This document shows, in pieces, positions 50,002 through 58,160 of a DNA stretch of 64,000 bases. Numbering within the stretch: position 1 is the first letter of the stretch; every line of letters begins with the position of its first letter. The notes beneath the pieces were generated by a model that saw only the letters and a program-made list of their open reading frames with translations, ran no database searches and was not told the DNA's origin. The translations under genes were made by a program, and so were the position numbers. Source of the DNA: SbD1 sp039679945 (lineage in GTDB: Bacteria > Desulfobacterota > Syntrophobacteria > Syntrophobacterales > Syntrophobacteraceae); assembly GCA_039679945.1 (NCBI GenBank), contig JBDKTY010000270.1:1-64000 (forward strand), written 5' to 3'.

Positions 50002-51299
50002 TACTCGAAGTCAGGGTCCCGGAGGTGGGCGAATCCGTGCGGGAGGCGTTGCTCGCGCAATGGTTGAGAAAAGACGGCGAAAGGGTCAGGAAGGATGACA
50101 TCCTTTTCGTCATCGAAACCGACAAGGTTACCCTCGAAGTGTCCGCGCCGGAAGACGGCGTATTGAAGATCCTGGTCCCGGAGAATCAAACCGTGAGTGT
50201 CGGGACCGTGGTGGGGACACTCGACACGGAGATGGCTGGAGAAAAGCGCGAAAGTACGCCGGCGCCCGAACCCGCTCCGGTTGCGCAACCGCGTCAATCG
50301 GCCGCCGAAGCGCCACAGCCCGTCGGGGAAGGGACCCCCGCTCCCGCGGACAGACCCCCGGTTCCCAAGCCAGCCACGGTTGGCAGTCCGGAGGCGGTCG
50401 CCGTGCCCGGTCCGCTGGTTTCGTCCTCCGCGCGCTCTCTGGCACGGGAAAAAGGAGTTGACCTCGATGAGGTGGCACCCACCGGTCCCGGAGGAAGGAT
50501 TACCGAAGGCGACGTCCTGTTGTCCCTGGAGCAAAGTGGCGCCGGTGGCGGGCTTGGTTCCTCCCGCATATCCGAACCGTCACGTCCCCCGGACGCGGCG
50601 GAACCGACGGTCAGGAAGCCCATGTCACCGATACGGCAGCGCATTGCCCAGCGGCTTCTGGAGGTCCGCCGCAATACCGCGATGCTCACGACCTTCAATG
50701 AGATCGACATGAGCAGCGTTCGGGAGTGGCGCAAACGGTTCGGCGAGGAATTCAGCAAAAAACATGGTGTGCGCCTCGGGATTATGTCCTTTTTCATCCA
50801 GGCCTGCATCTCGGCCCTCCGGGAGATCCCCGAGGTGAATGCGATGATCGATGGAAATGACATCGTGTACCGGAATTTTTACCATATAGGCGTGGCTATC
50901 GGAGCGGAACGCGGGCTCGTTGTCCCGGTCATCAGGAACGCCGACAGGCTTGGGTTTCCGGGCCTGGAGCGTGCAATCCTCGAGTTTGTGGACAAAATAT
51001 CCCGCAACCGCCTGGAGCTTTCCGACCTGGAAGGGGGTACCTTCACGATCACCAACGGGGGGGTGTATGGTTCCCTGCTCAGCACGCCTATTCTGAACCC
51101 GCCCCAGAGCGCGATTCTGGGCATGCACAAGATCGAGGAGCGTCCGGTGGCTGTCGGGGGCCAGGTGGTTATTCGTCCGATGATGTATGTGGCTCTCAGC
51201 TATGACCATCGGATTATAGATGGAAGGCAGGCGGTCGGGTTTCTTCGGAGAATCAAGGACTGCGTCGAAAACCCCGAACGCCTGATGATGGAGGTCTAG
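49998..51299 (+). CDS. sucB: 2-oxoglutarate dehydrogenase, E2 dihydrolipoyl succinyltransferase
   Basis: 433 residues. One lipoyl domain at the N-terminus with Lys in E-T-D-K-V-T-L-E-V near 41; a Pro/Ala/Glu-rich linker; an E1/E3-binding domain (A-R-S-L-A-R-E-K-G-V-D-L near 140); and the catalytic domain ending in A-L-S-Y-D-H-R-I-I-D-G-R with the active His and Asp. M-M-Y-V-A-L-S-Y and E-R-L-M-M-E-V match SucB rather than PDH E2. The ATG at 49998 overlaps the sucA stop, and lpd begins one base after its own stop codon. Confidence 0.96.
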   Translation: MILEVRVPEVGESVREALLAQWLRKDGERVRKDDILFVIETDKVTLEVSAPEDGVLKILVPENQTVSVGTVVGTLDTEMAGEKRESTPAPEPAPVAQPRQSAAEAPQPVGEGTPAPADRPPVPKPATVGSPEAVAVPGPLVSSSARSLAREKGVDLDEVAPTGPGGRITEGDVLLSLEQSGAGGGLGSSRISEPSRPPDAAEPTVRKPMSPIRQRIAQRLLEVRRNTAMLTTFNEIDMSSVREWRKRFGEEFSKKHGVRLGIMSFFIQACISALREIPEVNAMIDGNDIVYRNFYHIGVAIGAERGLVVPVIRNADRLGFPGLERAILEFVDKISRNRLELSDLEGGTFTITNGGVYGSLLSTPILNPPQSAILGMHKIEERPVAVGGQVVIRPMMYVALSYDHRIIDGRQAVGFLRRIKDCVENPERLMMEV

Positions 51300-52706
51300 A
51301 TGCCGGGACCACGGTCTTTAGACCTTATCGTGATCGGGGCGGGCCCGGGCGGGTATCCCGCCGCGCTCAGAGCGGCCGAACTCGGAATGAAAGTGGCTTG
51401 TGTCGAAAAAGATCCCTCTCCGGGAGGGGTTTGCCTCAGGGTGGGCTGCATTCCCAGCAAGGTTCTTCTTGAGTCCACCGAATACCTGTCCTTGGCGCGG
51501 AACCGTTTCGGCGAGCACGGGATAAGCGCCGAAAAGGTCTCAATGGATCTTCCGAAGCTGATGGAACGAAAGGAGCGGATTGTATCCGGCCTTTCCGAGA
51601 ATGTTCGCAAGCTCCTGAATGACAAGAAAGTGGAACTCATCAATGGAACGGCAACGCTCATGCCGGACCGCGAAGTAAAGGCATATTCCGGGAGCGGCGA
51701 TGAGGTCCTTCGGGGCGGGAACATTCTGCTTGCCACGGGGAGCGAACCGGTCCAGCTCCCGTTTCTGCCATTCGACGGGAGAACGGTTGTAAGTTCGACG
51801 GAGGCCCTGTCTTTTGAAACCGTGCCCCGCCGGCTCGGGATCATCGGAGGAGGAATTATCGGGCTGGAACTAGGTTCCGTGTGGGGGCGTCTCGGCTCGA
51901 AAGTGACAGTGATCGAGATGCTGCCGGGCATCGCCGGTACGCTCGATGGGCAGGTGGCAAGACTCCTGGACCGGTTGCTCGGGAAACAGGGGTTTGAATT
52001 CCGTCTCGGTACCAGGGTGGTCGGTTCGGAGACGGGCGCAGATGAAGTGACACTCACCCTCGAGGCGGGCGGTAAGAAAGAAGTCGCAACATTCGACAGG
52101 GTGCTGGTCGCCGTTGGCAGAAAGCCCCGGATACGGGGGTTGGGAATCGAGGAGCTTGGGGTGCGGCTCGATTCCGGCGGATTTGTGGCAATAGACGAAA
52201 AGTATCGTACCAGCCTTGCCGGGGTTTACGCGATCGGAGATCTTGTCCCCGGGCCGATGCTCGCTCACAAGGCCACCGCCGAGGGGGTTGCCGCCGTGGA
52301 AGGCATGGCGGGGCTTTCCGCTGAGGTCGACTATGACGCTATCCCCTCGGTGATCTATACCTCGCCGGAGGTGGCGTGTGTTGGAAAGACGGAAGAGGAG
52401 TTGCGCGGGCTCAAGATAGACTATCGTGCTTCCGTGTATCCGTTTGCGGGAACGGGAAGGGCCCGGTGCATGGGGGAAACCGACGGTTTCGTAAAAACGC
52501 TCGCGCATGCCCGTTCAAACCGTCTCCTCGGAATTCACATCATTGGTCCGCATGCCTCGGAGTTGATCGCCGAGTGCGTGCTTGCCATCCATTGCCACGC
52601 AAGGGCCGAGGACCTGCGAAGTTCCATTCACGCGCATCCGACGCTCTCGGAAGCCGTGCGCGAGAGCGCTTCCGGGATTGCGACCGGACCCGGCGGCCGC
52701 GCCTGA
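51300..52706 (+). CDS. lpd: Dihydrolipoyl dehydrogenase (E3)
   Basis: 468 residues, standard length. FAD-binding V-I-G-A-G-P-G-G-Y, redox disulfide in G-V-C-L-R-V-G-C-I-P-S-K (CX4C), NAD-binding G-G-G-I-I-G-L-E-L-G, FAD-site Y-A-I-G-D-L-V-P-G-P, and catalytic H-A-H-P-T-L-S-E near the end. It reoxidises lipoamide of the E2 subunit with NAD. It is third in the sucA-sucB-lpd operon and could also serve the E1 pair at 6.2-8.2 kb. Confidence 0.97.
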   Translation: MPGPRSLDLIVIGAGPGGYPAALRAAELGMKVACVEKDPSPGGVCLRVGCIPSKVLLESTEYLSLARNRFGEHGISAEKVSMDLPKLMERKERIVSGLSENVRKLLNDKKVELINGTATLMPDREVKAYSGSGDEVLRGGNILLATGSEPVQLPFLPFDGRTVVSSTEALSFETVPRRLGIIGGGIIGLELGSVWGRLGSKVTVIEMLPGIAGTLDGQVARLLDRLLGKQGFEFRLGTRVVGSETGADEVTLTLEAGGKKEVATFDRVLVAVGRKPRIRGLGIEELGVRLDSGGFVAIDEKYRTSLAGVYAIGDLVPGPMLAHKATAEGVAAVEGMAGLSAEVDYDAIPSVIYTSPEVACVGKTEEELRGLKIDYRASVYPFAGTGRARCMGETDGFVKTLAHARSNRLLGIHIIGPHASELIAECVLAIHCHARAEDLRSSIHAHPTLSEAVRESASGIATGPGGRA

Positions 52707-52837
52707 CATCCCGATACTTGCCCGGTCCCCCCGGTCCCCCCAGTCCCCCCCAGTCCTGAAGAGGATTCCTTCACTGTCACCTTGAGTAAAACCTGGGATC
52801 AGTGAGTGATTTCGCCAGCCCGCCAGCCCGGTAGGTT

Positions 52838-52959
52838 GGTAGGTTGGGGTGAGCGAAAGCGAACCCCAACACCCACGCTTGCGGAAGATGTTGGGGTTCT
52901 GGGCTGGGCTCCAAGGCTGGGATAAATGTTGGGGTTCGCTCCGCTCACCCCAACCTACC
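52838..52959. repeat. Large inverted repeat (33-34-bp arms)
   Basis: The left arm (52838-52871) starts GGTAGGTTGGGGTGAGCGAA and the right arm (52927-52959) is its near-exact complement, ending CACCCCAACCTACC. The 55-bp middle repeats parts of the arm (GATGTTGGGGTTCTGG). Elements of this GTTGGGGTGAGCG type are familiar as dispersed non-coding repeats in several bacterial phyla. It lies about 130 bp after lpd and could form a long cruciform or end the transcript. Confidence 0.8.
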
Positions 52960-52970
52960 GGGCTACCGGG

Positions 52971-53096
52971 CTATTTCGGTCGTGACATCGAGTAGGTCAT
53001 GAGCGTTACCCCTGGAGAACAGTGGGTGCACACTATTTTGGTCGTGACATCGAGTAGGCCATGAGCGTTACCCCTGGAGAACAGTGGGTGCACACT
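52971..53096 (+). repeat. Tandem duplication of a 62-bp unit
   Basis: Two copies (52971-53032 and 53033-53094) are nearly identical, sharing GTGACATCGAGTAGG and ACCCCTGGAGAACAGTGG with only two or three differences. I saw no further copy in the window. The unit may be the end of a mobile element duplicated in tandem, but no transposase is present. Confidence 0.82.
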
Positions 53097-53103
53097 TCCG
53101 TCA

Positions 53104-53121
53104 CCCCGGCGAACGCCGGGG
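53104..53121. repeat. Short palindromic repeat of the CCCCGGCGaaCGCCGGGG type
   Basis: CCCCGGCG and CGCCGGGG are perfect 8-bp arms around AA. Together with the flanking TCA and TCCAG this is the widely dispersed intergenic repeat whose translation gives the R-H-P-G-E-R-R-G-P-V fragments often mis-called as genes. The sequence on to 53303 contains no gene before the SYLF-domain start. Confidence 0.75.
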
Positions 53122-53303
53122 TCCAGTCTTCTGCTTGCGATGCGCCAGAAAGCCCCGGATTCCCGCTTTCGCTAACGCGGCCCCATGCGCCTCCCGGGCT
53201 TTTTCCTTTGACAAGATACTCCCGATCAATGCAATAGTAGCGCGGAGATCGCTGCCTCGGTCAAGTCAGCGGGAAACATCGACCAATCAAAGAAGGGGAT
53301 GCC

Positions 53304-53999
53304 ATGTTTCGCAGGACGGCTGTCGTTATGGGCGCAGTGGCTATCGGTCTGCTGCTTTTCTTTTCCTCCCGTGCCATCGCCGGGTCCGGCGAAGAAGCCA
53401 AAGTCCACACCTCGATCTCCGTCATCCGAGAAATAATGGCCATCCCGGAGAGTGCCATTCCCCCGAGTCTTCTTCAAAATGCCTATGGGATAGCGATCTT
53501 CCCAGACCTCTTCAAGGCGGGATTCATCGTGGGCGGCCGGTACGGGGTAGGAATCATGGTAGTGCGCACTCCGGATCGAAGCTGGAGCAACCCTGTGTTC
53601 TTCTCCATCGTCGGGCCGAGCGTCGGGTTTCAAATAGGGGCGCAGGTCAGCGATATCGTTTTGGTTTTTAATACGGTGCGCAGTCTCGATTCGATAACGG
53701 GCGGGAAGTTCACGCTCGGGGTTGATGCTTCAATCGCGGCCGGTCCCGTGGGGAGGCATGCCGAAGCGGGAACGGATGTGCGGTTGAGGGCGGAGATACT
53801 GTCCTATTCCAGGAGCAGGGGACTATTTGCCGGCGTTGCGCTGGAGGGCGCCGCGATGCAGGTTGACTACGGCGCGAATTCAGCCTTCTACAATGCTCCC
53901 GGATTGCTTCCCATGGAGATATTCCAGAACCGGAGCCTCCAGGCCCCGGTCGTTGCCGCTGACCTGAGGAATGCTCTGGATTACTACTCCCGGCAGTAG
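53304..53999 (+). CDS. Secreted SYLF-domain (YSC84-related) protein
   Basis: 231 residues. A signal peptide (about 1-27, ending S-R-A-I-A-G) precedes a SYLF domain: I-P-P-S-L-L-Q-N-A-Y-G-I-A-I-F-P near 51, F-K-A-G-F-I-V-G-G-R-Y-G-V-G near 70, G-G-K-F-T-L-G-V-D-A-S-I-A-A-G-P-V-G-R near 134. SYLF domains bind lipids, and bacterial members are exported. Its role in the envelope is unknown. GAAGGGGATGCC serves as ribosome site. Confidence 0.9.
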   Translation: MFRRTAVVMGAVAIGLLLFFSSRAIAGSGEEAKVHTSISVIREIMAIPESAIPPSLLQNAYGIAIFPDLFKAGFIVGGRYGVGIMVVRTPDRSWSNPVFFSIVGPSVGFQIGAQVSDIVLVFNTVRSLDSITGGKFTLGVDASIAAGPVGRHAEAGTDVRLRAEILSYSRSRGLFAGVALEGAAMQVDYGANSAFYNAPGLLPMEIFQNRSLQAPVVAADLRNALDYYSRQ

Positions 54000-54166
54000 G
54001 TCTGGGGGGATTTTCCCGGGCGAAGGTCATCACGCCCGCGGAAGGGGTCGATCCGCCTTTCCCGGGCAGCCAATGCCGGGGATTCTATCCGTGGGTACAG
54101 GTGTTTCCGGCATGCAGGGGAAACTCCGCTCCACACGCCTCATGAGGCAGTCGCTCTGTTTCTTGC

Positions 54167-55462
54167 TCACGCCCTGCACACGCGATTTCTGCCTTCCCTC
54201 TTGGCCTTGTACAGGGCCTCGTCGGTTCGCAGGAACGGAGCCTCCGCGTCCGGGTCTTTCGGCAGCACCTCCGTTACGCCAAGACTTATTGTCACGGGGA
54301 TTTCTGTCTCCAGGTAACGGAAGCGGGTCTGCTCAATGCGGCTCCTGATTTTCTCCGCAACCTGCAGGGCGTCATCAGCGTGGGCGCCGTGAAGAATTGC
54401 TATCAGTTCCTCACCGCCATAGCGGGCAAGAAAATCGGTTCTTCGAATGCTTGACTGGACTTTTTTCGCTATCCTTTCGAGGCATTTGTCCCCGGCGCGG
54501 TGCCCGTAATCATCGTTGACCTTCTTGAAGTGATCCACATCGATGAGGATCAGGCTGAACGGCTGTCCATCCCTCTGAAATCGATTGAAAGTGTCTCGCA
54601 TCTCCAATTCATAGGCGCGGCGATTGTTGATTTGCGTGAGGGCGTCAACCAGTACTTCCTTTTCGAGCGCATTCGCGCGCTGAGTGGCCTCGTTGATTGC
54701 AGAGTTGGACTTCCTGATGCTCTTCTGCAGTTCAGCGATTTTTGAATCAGCCTCCCTGATCCGTACCTCGTCCTCCTGCCGCTTTTTCATTACGGTCTTC
54801 ACGATGGATGTCAGCTTGGAGGCAATCGAGTTATCTTCGAACTCTTCCATCGCAACGGCTTTATTCATCTCTTCGGTATGAGTGAGCAGGTTGCTGTGGA
54901 ACTTGTCGTTTAAAAGGTTTGTTTCGCGTCTGTGGTCCTGGTACAGGTCAAGTTCTTTTTCCACCCCGGTAAGGTCTTTGCCGAGTTCGGACAGGAAATC
55001 GTTGGCATACTGTGTCTCTTGCACAACGCGAGTGATGAGGACCTTTGTGACGCTGACGATATCCTCCCCGTTCGCGGCGATCTCCCCCTGGTCACGGCAA
55101 TTTTGCACGCGCTCCCGTAATGCCGTCAATAACTGTGCGTTCATCCCTTTCGAGAGGGGCTCAAGTTCCAGAAGAAGCTTTGCATATATGCCGTTAACCT
55201 GTTTGAACAGGGGAGGGGCTGGCTGTTCGGGGGGATCCTCCGTCTTTGGAGTCTCATCATCCGACACCTCACAGGATAGTGAAACATTCTCTTTTTTCAC
55301 GGTGCCGCCACCGGTGGATTGAACCGCCGCGAGGAGGGAGGCGACTTTCTCTTTCCTCGAGAGAGCATCGCTGAGAGTATCCGGCGTCAACTTACGCTTT
55401 TCGATCGCGAATTCTTTCAGTATTTCAATAACGAACTCCGAAAGAATCTCAAATGGACTCAT
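54167..55462 (-). CDS. Diguanylate cyclase (GGDEF)
   Basis: 431 residues, cytosolic. The N-terminal 270 residues are mostly helical with a coiled coil (about 200-265) and no recognised sensory domain. A GGDEF domain (about 270-428) follows, with D-A-L-T-Q-I-N-N-R-R at its start, D-V-D-H-F-K-K-V-N-D and the active-site R-Y-G-G-E-E-L. R-R-T-D five residues before G-G-E-E-L is an intact inhibitory c-di-GMP site. It should make c-di-GMP under product feedback. No operon partner; the PilZ protein at 46.7 kb is a possible receptor of its product. Confidence 0.93.
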   Translation of the reverse strand: MSPFEILSEFVIEILKEFAIEKRKLTPDTLSDALSRKEKVASLLAAVQSTGGGTVKKENVSLSCEVSDDETPKTEDPPEQPAPPLFKQVNGIYAKLLLELEPLSKGMNAQLLTALRERVQNCRDQGEIAANGEDIVSVTKVLITRVVQETQYANDFLSELGKDLTGVEKELDLYQDHRRETNLLNDKFHSNLLTHTEEMNKAVAMEEFEDNSIASKLTSIVKTVMKKRQEDEVRIREADSKIAELQKSIRKSNSAINEATQRANALEKEVLVDALTQINNRRAYELEMRDTFNRFQRDGQPFSLILIDVDHFKKVNDDYGHRAGDKCLERIAKKVQSSIRRTDFLARYGGEELIAILHGAHADDALQVAEKIRSRIEQTRFRYLETEIPVTISLGVTEVLPKDPDAEAPFLRTDEALYKAKREGRNRVCRA

Positions 55463-55543
55463 CCTATCCTCCCAAGACCGAGCAGAATAAACGCTTCAAT
55501 CCAAAATAGAGTTGTTTCCACCATCATCTCGGGCCGCCCATTC

Positions 55544-55665
55544 ATACTATTTCGCGTTCAAGATGATACATCACCCGTTCGCCCTGGTATCAGAGGGTGG
55601 AACAGGCCAGTTTCCATCGGCATCTTCACTCTCGGGGCAGATTCATCTTGAACGCAATTCCGTAT
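55544..55665 (+). repeat. Dispersed inverted-repeat element, copy 4
   Basis: This 122-bp copy begins ATACTATTTCGCGTTCAAGA and ends TCTTGAACGCAATTCCGTAT, again imperfect terminal inverted repeats. Its right half (CGGCATCTTCACTCTCGGGGC) is of the same subtype as the 20305 element rather than copies 1-3. It lies about 80 bp upstream of the diguanylate cyclase start. Confidence 0.85.
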
Positions 55666-56251
55666 CGGATCTACAAAAGCACACCCTGGACAGAATGAAG
55701 TCGAGCGCAATACCCGCTCAAGAGCCGAGGCGACAATCGGCTTCCACCTGGTAAACAGCCCGCGACTGTGCGCTACCCGGCAGGTTAAAGCAATACCGTC
55801 CGGACATGATAGAAACCGGTACCGTGTTGTTTTGATAAATAAAAAAACCGGCTGGCCCCCTTTTTCGCACCGCCGGAAATAGCGCCCAGATACTCATTGC
55901 AAAATTCTGGCCATGCTTCAGATTCGTTGACAGACAGAAAACCTGATATCGGCCTATACTTAGATCGTCACTCATGCGTATGAGCTAAAAGGTTTTGTCG
56001 GGGCTGTCGCGGGTGAACAGGACGCAGAAGGCGCGGGCCCCTTCGGGAGAAACAGCGCGGGAGCAGGTCAGGGTTTACAGTCCGTGGCAATGCGTGACGG
56101 CATCTCGTCATGACATAACCGCCGGGAATGGCCGGTATTGGCGATGGCCGTAAAGAGAGCATGTCAGCCGTTCAAGCCTCTTGAACAGCCGCGGGGTTTT
56201 TCAGCCGGAATGATACAGGCGGTTTTATTCGGATGACAGCGCGGGCCGACG
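55666..56251. other. Intergenic region, no gene recognised
   Basis: 586 bp between the element copy and the universal stress protein gene. It contains an A-run (AAAAAAACCGGC near 55842) and small GC hairpins that could end transcription of the minus-strand stress gene, but none is a clear terminator. No frame has a credible ribosome site. Confidence 0.45.
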
Positions 56252-57193
56252 TTATGCCACGATCCACAGGGCCGCGCCGCTGGTAAGTTGGACGAGTTTG
56301 CCGGTAACACGGCCCATATCGAAATCGGCTATATCCGACAGTCCTTTTCTCCCCACTACGATGGTTCCGTATCCTTCCCGGGCCGATTCCTCAAAAAGTG
56401 CTCCGGCCCGGCTCGTTGCTCCGGTGATCACTTTGGTGGATATCTTGTCGCGTCTGATTCCCGCAGAAACCAATTCCGAGATGGCGTGGTCGAAGGCCGG
56501 CTTGATCTGGTCTTCGGCTTCATCCAGGAGGCGCTGCCGGTATTCTTCCGGAAATATCCTCTCCTTGCCGGCCGCGGAGACCGATATGCCGCGCACTACG
56601 TGGACCAATACAATGGAATGCTTGGATGTGTTGATCATTTTTCCGACGTGCTGGACTGCTCTCATGGCCGAACCGGAGGAATCCATCGCGATGAGGATCG
56701 TGCCTTTGCGCGGCTTTTCCCCTACCAGCCACAAGTTAGCCACACCGAGCTTCGCGACGACTTTTCCGGCCACGCTTCCGAGCATCCGGGTACTCGGTGT
56801 TCCCAGTGCGTTGCGGCCCACCAGAATGGCGTCATAGCCCCGCTGGGCCTCGTTCAGCAGATCTCTCGCGATACCCTCTTTCGCCTTTTGTATGCTGATC
56901 ATTATGGAATATTCGGGCATGCCGATGTCAACGAACTGCTGGCGCACGCTTCGCATGAGATCGCGCACCTGTTTTTCCCGCTCCAGTTCCCACTTTTTCA
57001 GATGCTCCAGGTGCTTGGGCGTAAGAGGGTCTTTCTCCCAGTCCCAGAAGGAATCGGGGACCTTCCCCATGATGTGGAAGAGGACTATTTCGGTTTCATT
57101 AGCCGGTATGACTCCGCTAAGATAATCCACCAACTCATGCGTCTGTTCCGATCCATCAACCGCCACGAGAATTTTATTTCGCTCGCGTTCCAT
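56252..57193 (-). CDS. Tandem universal stress protein
   Basis: 313 residues made of two UspA domains (about 1-150 and 155-313). Each begins with a strand of the type I-L-V-A-V-D-G-S or I-L-I-A-M-D-S-S-G-S. The first keeps the ATP-binding pattern G-R-N-A-L-G...L-G-S-V; in the second the last G-S is changed to G-R (M-G-R-V-T), so it may bind nucleotide differently. Such proteins support survival under stress. I use the ATG at 57193, preceded by GGGGAG. It lies 52 bp downstream of the cytochrome b5/DUF2231 gene on the same strand. Confidence 0.92.
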   Translation of the reverse strand: MERERNKILVAVDGSEQTHELVDYLSGVIPANETEIVLFHIMGKVPDSFWDWEKDPLTPKHLEHLKKWELEREKQVRDLMRSVRQQFVDIGMPEYSIMISIQKAKEGIARDLLNEAQRGYDAILVGRNALGTPSTRMLGSVAGKVVAKLGVANLWLVGEKPRKGTILIAMDSSGSAMRAVQHVGKMINTSKHSIVLVHVVRGISVSAAGKERIFPEEYRQRLLDEAEDQIKPAFDHAISELVSAGIRRDKISTKVITGATSRAGALFEESAREGYGTIVVGRKGLSDIADFDMGRVTGKLVQLTSGAALWIVA

Positions 57194-57245
57194 CCTACTC
57201 CCCTGAAACCGCCTGTAAGACCAATCCAAACGGGGAACCTTTACC

Positions 57246-57956
57246 TCAGCCCTTTTCCGTGGGAAAAGTCAGCTTCGCCCCATGCCAGCCTATTACACCG
57301 ACCATAGGAGAAAGAGAGAGGATGAGCAACAAATAAATGATGCTTACCGGCCTGAATGCCGTGAGTATGTCGGGCGTGGCGGCGCGCCAGCAAAAGAGAA
57401 AAGCGGATGATATGAGCATTATGGAAGAGACATACATTTTTATGGAAACCGGCCGTAGCGGTTTACCCATATAATTCACCCACCAGGAGGTGAAGCCGGT
57501 TATCATGACCAGTGGGGTGAAGAGCAGGCCGGTTCCAAGGCAATGGAAGGCTGTCGTCTCGAAGGAAACAATACCTGTTGCAAAATAGAGCAATGTAAAA
57601 ATGGGGGCCGCGAGCATGAAAGCGATTGGAAAATGAACCGTCATTGGATGAGGGTGCCTTCGAAGTATGGGCCATTTATTAAAAAGAGGCTCCAGTATGG
57701 TTTTTTTCTCTTCGAATGGTTCTTTCTTCTTGAGTGTCCCAACCCGCGGATAGCGATCGAGCACCTCCGGCCCATGGGGAGCCGCCCCGATTTCGACGGT
57801 GAGGTCAGTTCCGGAGGGATGACGTTTCATGTGGGTCCCGCTCTTCCACAAGTTGCTCTTGCTGACGTCGTAGATTTTTCCGTCATGGACGATGTACACG
57901 GGTTTGCCTTCCTTGCCGTTATTCTCGGCCAACTCATCGATATCCAGTTCGATCAT
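57246..57956 (-). CDS. Cytochrome b5-like domain fused to a DUF2231 membrane domain
   Basis: 236 residues. The N-terminal cytochrome b5-like haem/steroid-binding domain (about 1-80) has K-P-V-Y-I-V-H-D-G-K-I-Y-D-V-S, M-K-R-H-P-S-G-T-D-L (one candidate haem histidine) and G-A-A-P-H-G-P-E-V (another). A four-helix membrane domain of DUF2231 type (about 95-235, entered by H-P-H-P-M-T-V-H-F-P-I-A) follows. The histidine-rich entry suggests a second haem or redox site. The ATG at 57956 follows GGGAGGAG; the longer frame adds 40 unrelated residues. It is probably an electron-transfer protein of the membrane; the partner is unknown. Confidence 0.85.
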   Translation of the reverse strand: MIELDIDELAENNGKEGKPVYIVHDGKIYDVSKSNLWKSGTHMKRHPSGTDLTVEIGAAPHGPEVLDRYPRVGTLKKKEPFEEKKTILEPLFNKWPILRRHPHPMTVHFPIAFMLAAPIFTLLYFATGIVSFETTAFHCLGTGLLFTPLVMITGFTSWWVNYMGKPLRPVSIKMYVSSIMLISSAFLFCWRAATPDILTAFRPVSIIYLLLILSLSPMVGVIGWHGAKLTFPTEKG

Positions 57957-58160
57957 CGGCTCCTCCCTTAAGTCCGTATGAAAGATGATTGTGCGTTTTG
58001 AAGCACTTCGATCAAAATCAGCAGGGATAATGAAGATAATGATGAAGCCGTTCAAGGCAACCGACGTTATTCCCATGCCTGTTGGGCGGATTGCATTTGG
58101 CGTGTTGATTATTATTGTGAATGGAGCTTTCCGATACCAACTGACCTACAGGAGAATGTT

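Noticed and set aside
52971..53096. CRISPR array
   Set aside because: Only two head-to-tail 62-bp copies with no spacers between them, and no cas genes anywhere in the window.
53084..53671. 195-codon frame starting over the repeats and overlapping the SYLF gene
   Set aside because: Its start is the translation of the CCCCGGCG palindromic repeat (R-H-P-G-E-R-R-G-P-V), a common false gene, and the rest is a shadow of the SYLF gene in another frame.
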